Positions 34,359 to 44,195 are shown, counted from the first letter of the stretch. The stretch: DNA of 64,000 nucleotides from Metallosphaera hakonensis JCM 8857 = DSM 7519 (GCF_003201675.2 NZ_CP029287.2:2158001-2222000), one strand, 5' to 3'. Numbers and translations are program-made. Notes: generated by a model not told the origin, from the letters alone.

Positions 34359-36170
34359 ATGAAGTGGTTATTTACTGTCATGTTGGTTCTATCTATATTC
34401 TCTTCATCTGTACTTATGAACGGCCAAACAAATTACACTACCCTGGATGCTGGATACTATCAAGTACATACGATAGTGGTCAATACTACGGAGGTAATCT
34501 CATACTCCTGGAACTCTACAGGATTACTTGCCGTTATGGCGATGAATAACACACAACTGCAACAGTTCTTAAATGGTTCAAACAGGTACTTTGAAGGTCT
34601 CACTATCATTACATCAAGTTATCATAACGAACTCCTCTTATCTCCAGGCACGTACTACTTAGTATTTTATGCGTTCATGGAACAGGTATCATTCGATTAC
34701 AGTGTTAAGCTTATGCCGGCTCAAGTTTCCTATGTCTTACCTCCAGGTTATCGAGAGTATTATTTCCTAAACCTTAGTTATCCTTTCCATCTCACGTTAG
34801 ATTTAATCTCGAATCAATCGTTTTCTATAAAGTTATATAATGAAAATAAAACTATTTTAGAGAACAAGTCTACAAGCGACGTTCCTTTAACATATATCAA
34901 TGAAACCTTAACTTTACCTCAAGGAAATTACTCCATATTAGTTGATAACCCTGATTCCTCTCCCATGGCCGTCTACTCAATGATAACTTACTCCTCAGCT
35001 TATCCAAATCCACTATCATTTAACCGTACAGTTTACCCTATGGGAATAGCCAGCTACGGTCTATATAATAGATCAGGGGTGCCAGTTCCGTATTCCATCA
35101 AGGCCTCCTCAGTGATAGGATTCGCAAACATAACCTCAATTTTGGCCTACAACTCAACAGCAAGGGAACTTAACGTATCTCCATACTCGGCAAGCCTACA
35201 ACTTAACGTACCTCTTCTGCTATTCAACGGGAGAGAGAACCAGACCTATTGGGCTCAAAACGTTGTGACCTTCATTACAAACGAATCCGCTCTATGTTTT
35301 GAGTCCTCGATACTGAATGTAACAAACAAGAACTCTACCCTCACGAACTTCACTGTACAAGGAAGAGGTGGAGTTTATCCGCCTTTCAATAACGGATTCT
35401 ATTATATCTATAAAACTCGAAGCTTCCACTATTCAACTCCACTATCTTTCCTTCTTTCAATTAATGTAAGTATTGTTAAGAAACTAGGGGTTAAACTGAC
35501 TTTCAATGTTAGGGGTATGCAAAACGGTTCCTTGCTAAATAGTTCCTGGGACACATACGATTCGGTATTGATTTTGGATCCCGCGGTCACTCAAGCATAT
35601 CTATACGTCAATGGCAACAGCTCTCCCCCATACCTTAACTTCTATGATGCCGAACTGGTTTTTGGAGGTGGGGGGAACGGTGCCACGGCTTATTTCGAGA
35701 ACCTATCTGCATATCTATCTCTATTTTACTTTAATGGCTCCCTTCATCCTTTCCCCAGCGTTTACAGTATCGGTGGAGATACTGCTGAAACTGCAAGCAA
35801 TGCCCACGTTACTTTAGTTGGAGGATATGCGTACGTTTCTAAGGGAGAGGATGATCCGGAGCTTCTCACAAACGAGTACAATTCATCAATACCTATCATA
35901 GTGAAGATCGTCCCAAGTCACCAATCAAATACAACTAAGCTACAAAATACTACTACAACTAACGTTACCAACACTACTAAAGTTACTAACACCACTAGAA
36001 CAAGCCCTGTGTCAACACAAAATCAAACCCCTACAACTCAAATCCCGCCAACACCATCTCATCAATCTTCCTTTTCATTACCATTAGTTTTGGGAATAGC
36101 CGGAGTTGTAATTGTGGTGATAATAGTATTCTTAGTTAATAGATTCAGAAAACCAGATCTCAACATCTAG
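34359..36170 (+). CDS. Thermopsin-family (A5) acid protease, membrane-anchored
   Basis: A 603-aa precursor with a signal peptide (residues 1-20), an N-terminal beta-rich part of about 200 residues, then a thermopsin-type domain: YPMGIASYGLYN, VIGFANITSILAYN, ASLQLNVPLLL, NQTYWAQNVVTF, followed by a Thr/Asn-rich stalk and a C-terminal helix with an RFRK tail. Thermopsins are acid-stable peptidases secreted by Sulfolobales. Its larger size and C-terminal anchor suggest a cell-surface form. A TATA-like GGCTTAAATTTT lies 25-30 nt upstream. Confidence 0.88.
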   Translation: MKWLFTVMLVLSIFSSSVLMNGQTNYTTLDAGYYQVHTIVVNTTEVISYSWNSTGLLAVMAMNNTQLQQFLNGSNRYFEGLTIITSSYHNELLLSPGTYYLVFYAFMEQVSFDYSVKLMPAQVSYVLPPGYREYYFLNLSYPFHLTLDLISNQSFSIKLYNENKTILENKSTSDVPLTYINETLTLPQGNYSILVDNPDSSPMAVYSMITYSSAYPNPLSFNRTVYPMGIASYGLYNRSGVPVPYSIKASSVIGFANITSILAYNSTARELNVSPYSASLQLNVPLLLFNGRENQTYWAQNVVTFITNESALCFESSILNVTNKNSTLTNFTVQGRGGVYPPFNNGFYYIYKTRSFHYSTPLSFLLSINVSIVKKLGVKLTFNVRGMQNGSLLNSSWDTYDSVLILDPAVTQAYLYVNGNSSPPYLNFYDAELVFGGGGNGATAYFENLSAYLSLFYFNGSLHPFPSVYSIGGDTAETASNAHVTLVGGYAYVSKGEDDPELLTNEYNSSIPIIVKIVPSHQSNTTKLQNTTTTNVTNTTKVTNTTRTSPVSTQNQTPTTQIPPTPSHQSSFSLPLVLGIAGVVIVVIIVFLVNRFRKPDLNI

Positions 36171-36573
36171 GATACTCCAGATCTTCAATACTACATGTCA
36201 CGATTCTTAAGAGGCTCAAAACGTTAGTGGTTCCAATAAGTGTTATACTTAGTCATAGTCTAAAGCGCAATGTAACATCCAAACCCACTCGATGGATCAG
36301 AGAAGGTTACGTTGACCTTTAAAATCTCAGGAAGTATAATCCTGAACGCCCTTAATCTCACGTCAGAACTAATCAAAACACTACCATGCTGACGAGAAGT
36401 TCAAATATAACCCATGTAAAACTTTTGAAAATAGTATTATACCTGAAATTTTCGCGACATGAATTTGAGCATATATTGCTTAAAGAAACTGCTACAAGAT
36501 TATAATGATTATATCTAAGAACACGGTGTTGTTAGAAAGCCTTTTTTTAAGCCATGAATGATAGTTGTTATCG
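36171..36573. other. Intergenic region, nothing seen
   Basis: About 400 bp of AT-rich sequence between thermopsin and the small HTH gene. No open frame, repeat or RNA-like structure could be supported; only a run of T with TTTTTTTAAGCC at 36541-36552 that may be the TATA element of the next gene. Confidence 0.4.
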
Positions 36574-36852
36574 ATGAACATAAGACAACTTGCAATACTA
36601 ACTTTGTTGATGGAGGGCGAGCTTAGCTTCTCAGAGATTGGAGAGTACACGGGTCTGAATAAAGCTCAATTAAAGAAAGAAATAGAAAGATTAGTTAAAC
36701 TGGACTTCGTAGAGCAAAAGGCGGTTATAGGAGGAGATCTGATTCTTGGCATTACGCAGTCAGGCATTGATGAAATGATTAAAGAGTTCCCACTATTAAA
36801 GAGTCTGGTACAAGAAATGGAAAACGTAATTTGCGTGAAGTATGGGTGTTAA
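36574..36852 (+). CDS. Winged-helix transcription regulator, 92 aa
   Basis: The ATG at 36574 is preferred over an in-frame TTG three codons upstream. The protein has a MarR/ArsR-like winged helix: LAILTLLMEGELSFSEIGEYTGLNKAQLKKEIERLVKLDFVEQK-type helix-turn-helix and wing. The C-terminal CVKYGC contains two cysteines that could form a redox or metal sensor. Target genes are unknown. After it (36853-37068) there is 216 bp without a gene. Confidence 0.78.
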   Translation: MNIRQLAILTLLMEGELSFSEIGEYTGLNKAQLKKEIERLVKLDFVEQKAVIGGDLILGITQSGIDEMIKEFPLLKSLVQEMENVICVKYGC

Positions 36853-37068
36853 TAGGGCATACAATATGTAGGTTCGCAGGTAGCATAAGGGCAAAGATAG
36901 TAAAGTTAAGAGATAGTAGCATATATCCGATATTGAAACAGTATTGAAGGCTTACCTGTATAGATGTGAAAGAAATATCATATTCGGGTGAAGCGTACGA
37001 CCGTATGTAATACCAACAATCATCTATAAATCTGAACGCAGAATTCTGACGGGGCACTGGGTCTAGAC

Positions 37069-37175
37069 TTAAGAAAAGTGAGAAGATCTCTCTAAATTGA
37101 GCTCCGCGTATATTTCAATCCTGAACAGTTTACTTTCCCCCGGGGACAAAACAGTCAGTCCGATTCCGTTGTTGA
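37069..37175 (-). pseudogene. 3' end of the aldose-1-epimerase gene, detached by IS
   Basis: On the minus strand this stretch begins right at the IS border and reads as the missing C-terminus of the mutarotase: NNGIGLTVLSPGE and on to a TAA at 37069-37071. Joining it to the part at 38457 after removing the IS and one TTGA gives an uninterrupted frame through PDAFNNGIGL. So the IS inserted about 35 codons from the stop. Confidence 0.85.
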
Positions 37176-38456
37176 GAGAGTGTCCCGAACGCAAATAATT
37201 GAATAAATCTATGTACAAGTTCATGGAGAATTTTTCAGAAGAGAAGATAAATTGGTGAGAAATTTTGAATTTTCTTTTAACGTTAAAGGTCGCGTAATAC
37301 TTATAGGGAACCGGGACGTTGTAATACCGATCGATATGAAACCGTGGATACAATACTACAACGGTCCGGTTCCCTACGAATACTTGTCATCGTGGCATAA
37401 AACTCTTGTGAAAATGAACTACATGTTGGTCACGTCGGAGGTGTTGTCGCGTCTAGATGACTTCGTGTTGAGGGCGTTGATAGTCATGGTCGTGTGGAGG
37501 TGTTCCTACAGGAACGTGCGGAGCTTCTACATGACTGACGTGGTGGTAAGGTGGTTCCTAGGGGAGTGCAAGTCCAAGTCGGAGATCCACAGGAGAGCCA
37601 AGGGATTTAGGGAGGTGTTCAAGGAGGCCTTCAAGGAACATGTAAAGGAGTTGGAGGGGAAGTTGAGCGCGCTAACTGACTACCTGCCCAGCAGCGCGTT
37701 ATATGGGAAGGTCTGGAAACTTTGGGCTGTGGACTCCTTCATAATCGAGGTCCCCTTCGGGAAGAGGAACAGGGAGACCTTGAAGAAGAAGATCCGGCTG
37801 AGCCTGAAGCAGAGGAAGTACAGGGACTTGCCCAAGTTGCTCTACCAATTCGTGAACTGCAAGATAAGCAGGAGGTTCAAGGGCGAGTTCACCAAGAAGA
37901 GGAATCGAAGTTACTTCGGCTTTAAGGTCTTCATAGCGATATCGCCTACCATGTTGGTCCACGAGATTCGGGTGAAACTGGCCAACTTCCCTGACAACGA
38001 GGTCGACTTCTTCCTAAGCGGTTACAAGATAGCCGACAGGGGATTCGTGGGGAAAACGTCGACCTGGTTGATCGGCTTCCCCAGTTTCAGGAGGCACGTG
38101 GAGTTCTTCGGGACCTTCTTGAAGAACTACTGGAGACCCTACGCGGTTGACAGGGAGATGACCGAGCTCTTCGTCTACGTCATCGCGTTGATCTACAACT
38201 CCTCGATGTACACCTCGGTCCTGTCTAGGGTCCCCGAGGCTCAGCTCGCCCATTGACTTCTCGCGCGATTCGAGTGGGGTAGTGAGGAGTATGTTGAAAA
38301 TTCTGTTTTTCTCCACAATTGGTTAATTTGCCTTACAGTATAAGATCGATCTTCAGTTACACTGAAAGATATAACTGTATTTCATCCTTAAAATCTTATA
38401 ATATTATATTTCTCTCTTGATATTTTTATTCAATTATTTGCGTTCGGGACACTCTC
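37176..38456 (+). mobile_element. Insertion sequence with 32-bp perfect inverted repeats (1281 bp)
   Basis: Both ends carry the same 32 bases starting GAGAGTGTCCCGAACGC (37176-37207 and, inverted, 38425-38456) and the flanks show a 4-bp TTGA repeat (37172-37175 and 38457-38460). A single transposase gene fills the element. A second, decayed copy is at 59425-60765. The family is not identified with certainty; DDE-type and perhaps IS5-like. Confidence 0.88.
37252..38256 (+). CDS. DDE-type transposase of the 1281-bp IS
   Basis: A 334-aa transposase, basic, with likely catalytic Asp in WAVDSFII and YKIADRGFVG and a C-terminal segment RPYAVDREMTELFVYVIALIYN holding the candidate Glu. It starts with TTG or GTG (37252/37255). 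A 15-codon reading frame (ATG 37211 to TGA 37258) overlaps this start in another frame and may couple translation. The same gene in the copy at 59501 is frameshifted. Intact here, so likely functional. Confidence 0.85.
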   Translation: MVRNFEFSFNVKGRVILIGNRDVVIPIDMKPWIQYYNGPVPYEYLSSWHKTLVKMNYMLVTSEVLSRLDDFVLRALIVMVVWRCSYRNVRSFYMTDVVVRWFLGECKSKSEIHRRAKGFREVFKEAFKEHVKELEGKLSALTDYLPSSALYGKVWKLWAVDSFIIEVPFGKRNRETLKKKIRLSLKQRKYRDLPKLLYQFVNCKISRRFKGEFTKKRNRSYFGFKVFIAISPTMLVHEIRVKLANFPDNEVDFFLSGYKIADRGFVGKTSTWLIGFPSFRRHVEFFGTFLKNYWRPYAVDREMTELFVYVIALIYNSSMYTSVLSRVPEAQLAH

Positions 38457-39160
38457 TTGAATGCGTCTGGAATACCGCTCATGGGTTCCAATGCGACAGA
38501 TCCAGGAATCCCTGTGTAAATTTGCAGATAGTCCATCCCAGGCTTTGATATCTTCACCCTAGAGTAATCCGAAAATAGTGTGACATCACCAGGTAGAAGA
38601 AAGCAACAGTCATAGTCAGAGAAATCTATAACGTAATCTACCATTTCTCCCGTTGGGATCTTATCGTCGATTATACATTTTTTGCCGGTGTTGGGCAAAA
38701 TGCTCCACATTCCTTTTACAATGAAGTAGGGGTGTGTTCCCACCGTGAGAGGAGCAGTTTCGTCTCCCTCGTTTTTGACTTCAATTTCACAGGTCAATCC
38801 ACTGGCTATATTGTACTTAACGTTTACGTGAAGTCTGACAGGATAACCCTTATCCTCTATATCTGTTGCAAGAGAGACAGCGTCATCTCTTTTGTTTTCA
38901 ATGCTGAAGACCTTGTCCATGACCAGTCCATGAATTGCGTTCCCTTCTTTATTTAAGGGAAGAGAGTATTCTTTACCGTTCCATCTGTAGTTCCCACCCT
39001 TAATTCTATTGGCAAATGGCACTAAGATTGCCATTCCTCCCCTAGTTTGCCTCTCCTTTCCCTCTAAGATAATGTTCTTTCCTTCTTTCTTGAGGGAGTA
39101 TAGATACGCTCCCTTTGGTTCTATGATCGCCTCCATGTCTCTCGATGAAATTTTGATCAT
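38457..39160 (-). pseudogene. Aldose 1-epimerase (mutarotase)-like, truncated by IS
   Basis: The ATG at 39160 is chosen over a TTG at 39181 because a TATA-like ATATTATC sits about 26 nt upstream. The 235 original residues include galactose-mutarotase features: GRGG-like RTRGGMAILVPFANRI, NAIHGLV (catalytic His region), VGTHPYFIV and ALEPMSGIPDAF. The IS cuts after PDAF; the frame runs into the IS and stops at 38426 with about 10 foreign residues. Loss of the last 35 residues probably inactivates the sugar-epimerising enzyme. Confidence 0.85.
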
Positions 39161-39296
39161 GAGAAATGAAACACTCTTCAAGAGATAATATGGATAGTGC
39201 CTTAGGGGATCCCCTTGTTTACCTTGTAACTTGAAGGGTAAGAAAAAGCTGAGATTTCTTCCGTAGGTGTATAGATGCGTTGGTTTTCTGGGGTTC

Positions 39297-39507
39297 GGAC
39301 TTCATTGAATTTTCATGAATTTATATCCAATCCTCAGCCCTTGGACTTCATTGAAATCACGGGGCATTGCCCTGTTCATCCCTCTCCGTCCCTTAAGCGG
39401 GGTAACCCCAACCCACATCTGCGGAACATCACGGATGTGGGGAAACCCGAACATCTCACATAATATCTTGCTACCTTTAGCGAAGTCCATCCACATCTGG
39501 TAGCAAG
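39297..39507 (+). other. Hairpin-rich intergenic block, possible RNA or IS relic
   Basis: In the 450-bp gap between the mutarotase start and the acyl-CoA synthetase 3' end there are four clear stems: GGGCA/TGCCC (39362-39372), GGGG/CCCC (39399-39409), CCCACATC/GATGTGGG (39412-39441) and CTTGCTACC/GGTAGCAAG (39467-39507). CCACATCT occurs twice and GGACTTCATTGA twice (39297, 39344). It could be a structured RNA gene or the end of a lost IS200/IS605-type element; direction unknown. Confidence 0.5.
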
Positions 39508-39618
39508 CTTTCTAAGAAATATTTTACATATAACATATAATTTTCGCAGTTTATTGGTAACTGTTAGCAACGGTGAAAATTCATAGTCATGCCACTGGCC
39601 TTGAAAAACGAGATAGTT

Positions 39619-41583
39619 TCAGTCCTTGAGCTCCCTTCTAAGTTCATCAACTGCCTTCTTTATCTCGTCCATTGAAGCCTCATCCTCAATTGTAGTCAGA
39701 TCTCCCGCACTCGCCCCAGTCATCACTGCCTTAATCACTCTCCTCATTACTTTACCAGATCTAGTCTTAGGCAGTTTTTCAACGAAATGTATCTGAGGGC
39801 TAACTATGGGTCCCATAACTTTCCTGACATGGGACTGTATATCCTTGGCTAGCTCTGAAGAGGGGGAATAACCCTGTTTCAGAACAACGAAAGCGTGTAC
39901 TTCCTCTCCTTTCACGGGATCTGGGACACCTATAACTGCAGCTTCTGCTACCCCTGGGTGTGAGGTAATTGCAGATTCTACCTCACCTGCGCCAATCCTA
40001 TGCGCTGCTATTTTCAGTGTCTCGTCAGCCCTCCCTAATACCCAAACGTAGCCGTCCTCATCTATCATGGCGAAGTCCCCTGGATAGTAGAGCGACCCAA
40101 ATCTACTGAAGTAGGTTTTCTTCAATCTTTCTCCGTTATCGTTCCACATCCCTATCATCATATTTGGTGGGAACGGTGGTCTCATTACAAGGTAACCTCT
40201 GGTCCTTGGGCTGGAGGGGTTCCCGTTCTCGTCAAGAACTTCTATGAAGTTCCCGGGTAATGGGAAGCCTGACGCGGGTCCAGATTTCATGGGCATGTAA
40301 ACCAGGCCTGGGATATACCCCAAGTTTGGAGCTCCAGTTTCTGTTTGCCACCATTGATGAGACATGAAAACCTTTCCCCCTCCTAGAACTTCAAGGCCCC
40401 ACTTCCAAGGGGAGTAATTTAAGACTTCCCCATTGGTGACAATTATCCTTACAGAGGAAAGATCATGGTTCTTGACGTATTCGTCTCCATATTTCATGAA
40501 ATATCTGAGGGCAGTAGCGGAGGTTCCGAACGTCGTCGCCCTGTATCTCTCTATCATCTCAGCCCATTTATCTGGATAAGGGTAATCAGGTGCGCTCTCG
40601 TAAATTACCACCGTTCTTCCCATAACGAGAGGGGAGTAGGTAATGTATGAGTGTCCAACAATCCATCCAATGTCCGAGGTATTGAAGAGTACATCGTTTT
40701 CCTGACTCAAACCGTAACTCCACAGTAACATTACGGAAGTCCCAGTCAAATATCCCCCTGTGGAGTGCATTATTCCCTTTGGTTTGCCTGTGGTCCCTGA
40801 GGTGTAGAGAATGAAGAGTGGATCGTTAGAATCCATTCGCGCCGGTTCTATGTATTTATATTTCCCTACCTCATCGAAGAACACATCTCTTCCTTCCTTC
40901 ATATTAACGTCAGTCTTCAACCTCCTATAAACTAGGACGTGCTTCACTGGGCTTCTATCTCCCAGAGAGTTGAGGGCTTCATCTACGGTCTTCTTAAGTT
41001 CTACCGTCTTTCCTCTCCTGGGGTAAGCATCTGCCGTTATCACAACCTTGGCCTTTGCGTCTTCCACTCTATCAGCTATTGCCTGTGAACCGAAACCAGC
41101 GAAAATGACGCTGTGAATTGCCCCTATTCTTGCTGAGGCAAGCATAGCCGCTACTCCCTCAGGGGTCAGGGGCATATAGATGGTTACCCTGTCACCCTTT
41201 TCTACGTTAAGTGACTTGAGGGCATTGGCCCATTTGTTTACCTCATAGAATAGATCCTGATAGGTAATAATTTTCCTCTCACCCAGCTCACTCTCCCAGA
41301 TCACTGCAGCTTTGAACTTCCTAGAGCTATTGAGATGTCTATCAATTGCGTTATAACAAGCGTTTATTTTCCCCCCAATGAACCATCTGGTCATAGGGTC
41401 CTCTTGACGAAGTGTTTCCTTCCAAGGTTCGTACCAGTCTAAGAGATCTTGGGCCAGGGAGCCCCAGAACTCCGCCGGTTTCTCCTTGCTTAACCTCATA
41501 AGATGATTGTAAAATCTCATGTTGTAGTCAGCTTTTTCCTCAAGTTCCTGCGTAGCGGTCTTTAGAGACTGTTCTTCAACCAT
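39619..41583 (-). CDS. acs: AMP-forming acyl-CoA synthetase, acetyl/propionyl/3-hydroxypropionyl type
   Basis: The 654-aa enzyme has ACS-family motifs: an AMP-binding YTSGTTGKPKG with TGGYL, SDIGWIVGHSYITY, HQWWQTETGAP with the Trp that limits the acyl pocket to short chains, and LPKTRSGKVMRR near the C-terminus with the catalytic/acetylatable Lys. It forms short-chain acyl-CoA from acetate, propionate or 3-hydroxypropionate; the 3-HP synthetase of the Sulfolobales carbon-fixation cycle has the same length class, so that is a real alternative. Single gene. Confidence 0.9.
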   Translation of the reverse strand: MVEEQSLKTATQELEEKADYNMRFYNHLMRLSKEKPAEFWGSLAQDLLDWYEPWKETLRQEDPMTRWFIGGKINACYNAIDRHLNSSRKFKAAVIWESELGERKIITYQDLFYEVNKWANALKSLNVEKGDRVTIYMPLTPEGVAAMLASARIGAIHSVIFAGFGSQAIADRVEDAKAKVVITADAYPRRGKTVELKKTVDEALNSLGDRSPVKHVLVYRRLKTDVNMKEGRDVFFDEVGKYKYIEPARMDSNDPLFILYTSGTTGKPKGIMHSTGGYLTGTSVMLLWSYGLSQENDVLFNTSDIGWIVGHSYITYSPLVMGRTVVIYESAPDYPYPDKWAEMIERYRATTFGTSATALRYFMKYGDEYVKNHDLSSVRIIVTNGEVLNYSPWKWGLEVLGGGKVFMSHQWWQTETGAPNLGYIPGLVYMPMKSGPASGFPLPGNFIEVLDENGNPSSPRTRGYLVMRPPFPPNMMIGMWNDNGERLKKTYFSRFGSLYYPGDFAMIDEDGYVWVLGRADETLKIAAHRIGAGEVESAITSHPGVAEAAVIGVPDPVKGEEVHAFVVLKQGYSPSSELAKDIQSHVRKVMGPIVSPQIHFVEKLPKTRSGKVMRRVIKAVMTGASAGDLTTIEDEASMDEIKKAVDELRRELKD

Positions 41584-41887
41584 AACAAATCACTTAAACT
41601 TACTTATACATTATTAAAAAGCATTGCCCTTAATGATAAGAACCATATCAAAGTATTTGGAGTTTTCGATAAGTGATTCACTTATCTTAAGCGACAGTGA
41701 AGTGCCCGCAAATATTTACTATTAGTAATCTTTACAGGTAGTCCGTAAAGCATGAGGATTAGTTGACTTGTAATTAGTGTTATTGCTAATTTCTTAACCG
41801 GTTTAGATCAGCCTTCAACTAACTTTTTCGCTGGGATACTCACTATCTCAGATGGCGGTAAATTAAGGAGATAATCAAGTATTTAGG

Positions 41888-41933
41888 TATGTATTTCACC
41901 TGAAAATGACCTTTCCCCGCATCTATATCGAGG
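41888..41933 (-). repeat. Dispersed intergenic repeat, diverged copy
   Basis: TATGTATTTCACC, one variable base, then GAAAATGAC and ATCTATAT are shared with 48482-48528; in reverse complement they match 18101-18154. This is the most diverged of the three. Confidence 0.5.
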
Positions 41934-42257
41934 AACTTAGTAAATTATCGCTTGAATCCGACCGAGCCTTGTTCAGTCGAATTTCTTACTATATAACTAT
42001 TTTTAATTTTGTTGATTTGACTATATTTCTTAATACTATATTGGAGATCTCGAGGTAAACGCTTGGACTTACTGATGAGGGAAGGACAACCCATGATTTA
42101 GGATTGACACTCCACTTGTTAATCTTTAAGGCATGAGGAGCCACGATCTAACGCTACAATATAACAAGGGTTCTATAATGGTTAAATGAAAAAGACTTAT
42201 GGTAATTCCTTATTGCCTTAAAAAAAGGATAAAGTAAAGTGATAGATAGTAGAAAGA

Positions 42258-42269
42258 TTTTTAATAAAT
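42258..42269 (+). promoter_or_regulatory. TATA box of the APC permease gene
   Basis: TTTTTAATAAAT is centred about 27 nt upstream of the ATG at 42291, which supports that start over the in-frame GTG at 42276. Confidence 0.5.
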
Positions 42270-42290
42270 AGTTTAGTGCTAAAGATTGAT

Positions 42291-44195
42291 ATGTCAGGAG
42301 AAAAACCTAAATCGGGAGATCTAGGTCTCGAGTCCGATAAGCAATTAAGAAGATCTCTAGGGAAATTTGAACTCCTGTACCTCTCACTAGGAGGTATAAT
42401 AGGGTCAGGCTGGCTTTTCGGTGCACTATATACGGCTGCCGATGCTGGCGGATCAGCAATTTTGTCATGGGTAATAGCAGGAATATTAATATTATTTGTA
42501 GGTCTGGCATATTCGGAATTAGGTTCAGCAATTCCAAAGTCCGGAGGGATAGTAAGATATCCCCATTACTCCCACGGTGGGATAGCGGGTTATATTATAG
42601 CCTGGGCCTACTTCCTGTCAGCAGCTTCATCCCCAGCCATAGAAGCAACTGCTACCGTAACCTATCTCTCAAGTCTGGTACCTTCTCTTACAGTTAATGG
42701 AGTTTTGACTCCTGCAGGGATTTTAGTAGCATATCTCTTTCTGGTTTTCTTCTTTTTCCTAAACTATGCTGGAGTTAATATTCTGGGAAAGGTTACTCAT
42801 GGAGCAGGTTGGTGGAAATTAATTATACCCGCAATAACTGTAATTATACTCTTGATTTTTTACTTCCACCCTGCAAATCTCACTGCAGGGGGAGGATTTT
42901 TCCCATCCCCTTCAAATGTTGCTTTGGGTAGCTCGGGAATTTACGGTTTCTCTGCCGTTCTTTACGCCATACCCACTACAGGCGTGATATTCTCTTATTT
43001 GGGTTTCAGACAGGCCGTAGAATACGGAGGAGAAGGGAGGAATCCAAAGAAGGATATACCCTTTGCAGTAATGGGTTCGTTGATAATAGCGTTGTTCCTC
43101 TACACGTTAATTCAATTAGCTTTCATTGGGGGGATAAATTGGAGCGTATTGACTGTAAGTCAAGGCAATTCCACAGTACCAGTAACTGTGGGTAATTGGA
43201 CAGAGTTAACGCAGACTGTATTACCCTCAGGTCCATTTTATCAGATCTTTAAACTGGCAGCGCCCCTGGGTCTTTTATCATTGATATTTGGAGGATGGGC
43301 ATATATTCTTCTGCTCGATACGGTAGTTTCGCCTAGTGGAACGGGATGGATTTACACTGGAACTAGCGGAAGAACAGTTTATGGGTTTGCAAGTAACGGT
43401 TACTTGCCAGGATTCTTCTTGAAAGTAGGGAAGACAAGGATCCCAGTGTATTCGTTGATTGCAGGTACAATTATAGCAGCCATATTCATGTTACCTTTCC
43501 CATCTTGGCAAGCATTGGCGGGTTTCATTAGCTCTGCTACAGTTTTCACATACATTATGGGAGGAATCGGATTAGAGACATTAAGAAAGACCGCACCTGA
43601 ATTAAATAGACCGTATAGACTCCCACTTGCTAAGGTGATTGCACCAATTGCAACTTTAGCAGCAGGCTTGATCGTTTATTGGTCTGGTTTCGCTACTCTC
43701 TTCTACGTTGTAACCGGAATATTTCTGGGACTTGCCCTATTCTTCGGCTATTATGCTCATAAAATGCTGGGAATAAGTAGAGGCCTTTCCACAGTGGTTG
43801 GGATAGTAAATATCGTAATCACTCTAGTCCTAGCATTCGAGTTTTATGGCGCAACTTCATCATTGACAGCTGCAAATAACATAGCCTTCTTGATTTATGT
43901 GTTAATAATGATAGGTCTAGTGGCTTTCGATATGGCCGTGGTATCAGGCCTTGCAAAGGGCGATGAGGTCAAGAATGAGATTAAGGCTAGTTACTGGCTT
44001 TTAGCATATATCTTTGCAATTATAGTCGTGTCATATTTCGGTGGTTTTGGCTTGAATCCCATAATACCATTCCCAGAGGACACTGTAGTCGCTGCCATTA
44101 TTACTCTGGCTGCCCACTACGGTGCGGTTAAGAGCGGATTCAGGACACAGGCTATTCAAGATATTCTGGAGGAGACTCGAGAAGCACCGCCATAA
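42291..44195 (+). CDS. APC-superfamily amino-acid permease
   Basis: The 634-aa protein has about fourteen membrane helices and the APC start motif SLGGIIGSGWLFGALYTAADAG, in which the small residues line the substrate site, then a conserved FRQAVEYGGEGRNPKKDIP segment (GEE/RNP-like) between helices 5 and 6. It probably imports amino acids with protons; the substrate is unknown. Alone in its transcription unit with a long upstream region, so independent control is likely. Confidence 0.9.
   Translation: MSGEKPKSGDLGLESDKQLRRSLGKFELLYLSLGGIIGSGWLFGALYTAADAGGSAILSWVIAGILILFVGLAYSELGSAIPKSGGIVRYPHYSHGGIAGYIIAWAYFLSAASSPAIEATATVTYLSSLVPSLTVNGVLTPAGILVAYLFLVFFFFLNYAGVNILGKVTHGAGWWKLIIPAITVIILLIFYFHPANLTAGGGFFPSPSNVALGSSGIYGFSAVLYAIPTTGVIFSYLGFRQAVEYGGEGRNPKKDIPFAVMGSLIIALFLYTLIQLAFIGGINWSVLTVSQGNSTVPVTVGNWTELTQTVLPSGPFYQIFKLAAPLGLLSLIFGGWAYILLLDTVVSPSGTGWIYTGTSGRTVYGFASNGYLPGFFLKVGKTRIPVYSLIAGTIIAAIFMLPFPSWQALAGFISSATVFTYIMGGIGLETLRKTAPELNRPYRLPLAKVIAPIATLAAGLIVYWSGFATLFYVVTGIFLGLALFFGYYAHKMLGISRGLSTVVGIVNIVITLVLAFEFYGATSSLTAANNIAFLIYVLIMIGLVAFDMAVVSGLAKGDEVKNEIKASYWLLAYIFAIIVVSYFGGFGLNPIIPFPEDTVVAAIITLAAHYGAVKSGFRTQAIQDILEETREAPP

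Larger units (their letters stand above)
41584..42290. other. Long intergenic region with one dispersed repeat
   Basis: About 700 bp, AT-rich, between the synthetase and the first APC permease. It contains the second copy of the dispersed repeat (41888-41933) and no supportable gene. The last 35 bases hold the permease promoter. Confidence 0.4.

Noticed and set aside
37699-37962. Frames inside the 1281-bp IS (also 37722-37925, 38014-38316 and their twins near 60 kb)
   Set aside because: They are overlapped by the intact transposase and arise from its codon bias; no motif or start signal.
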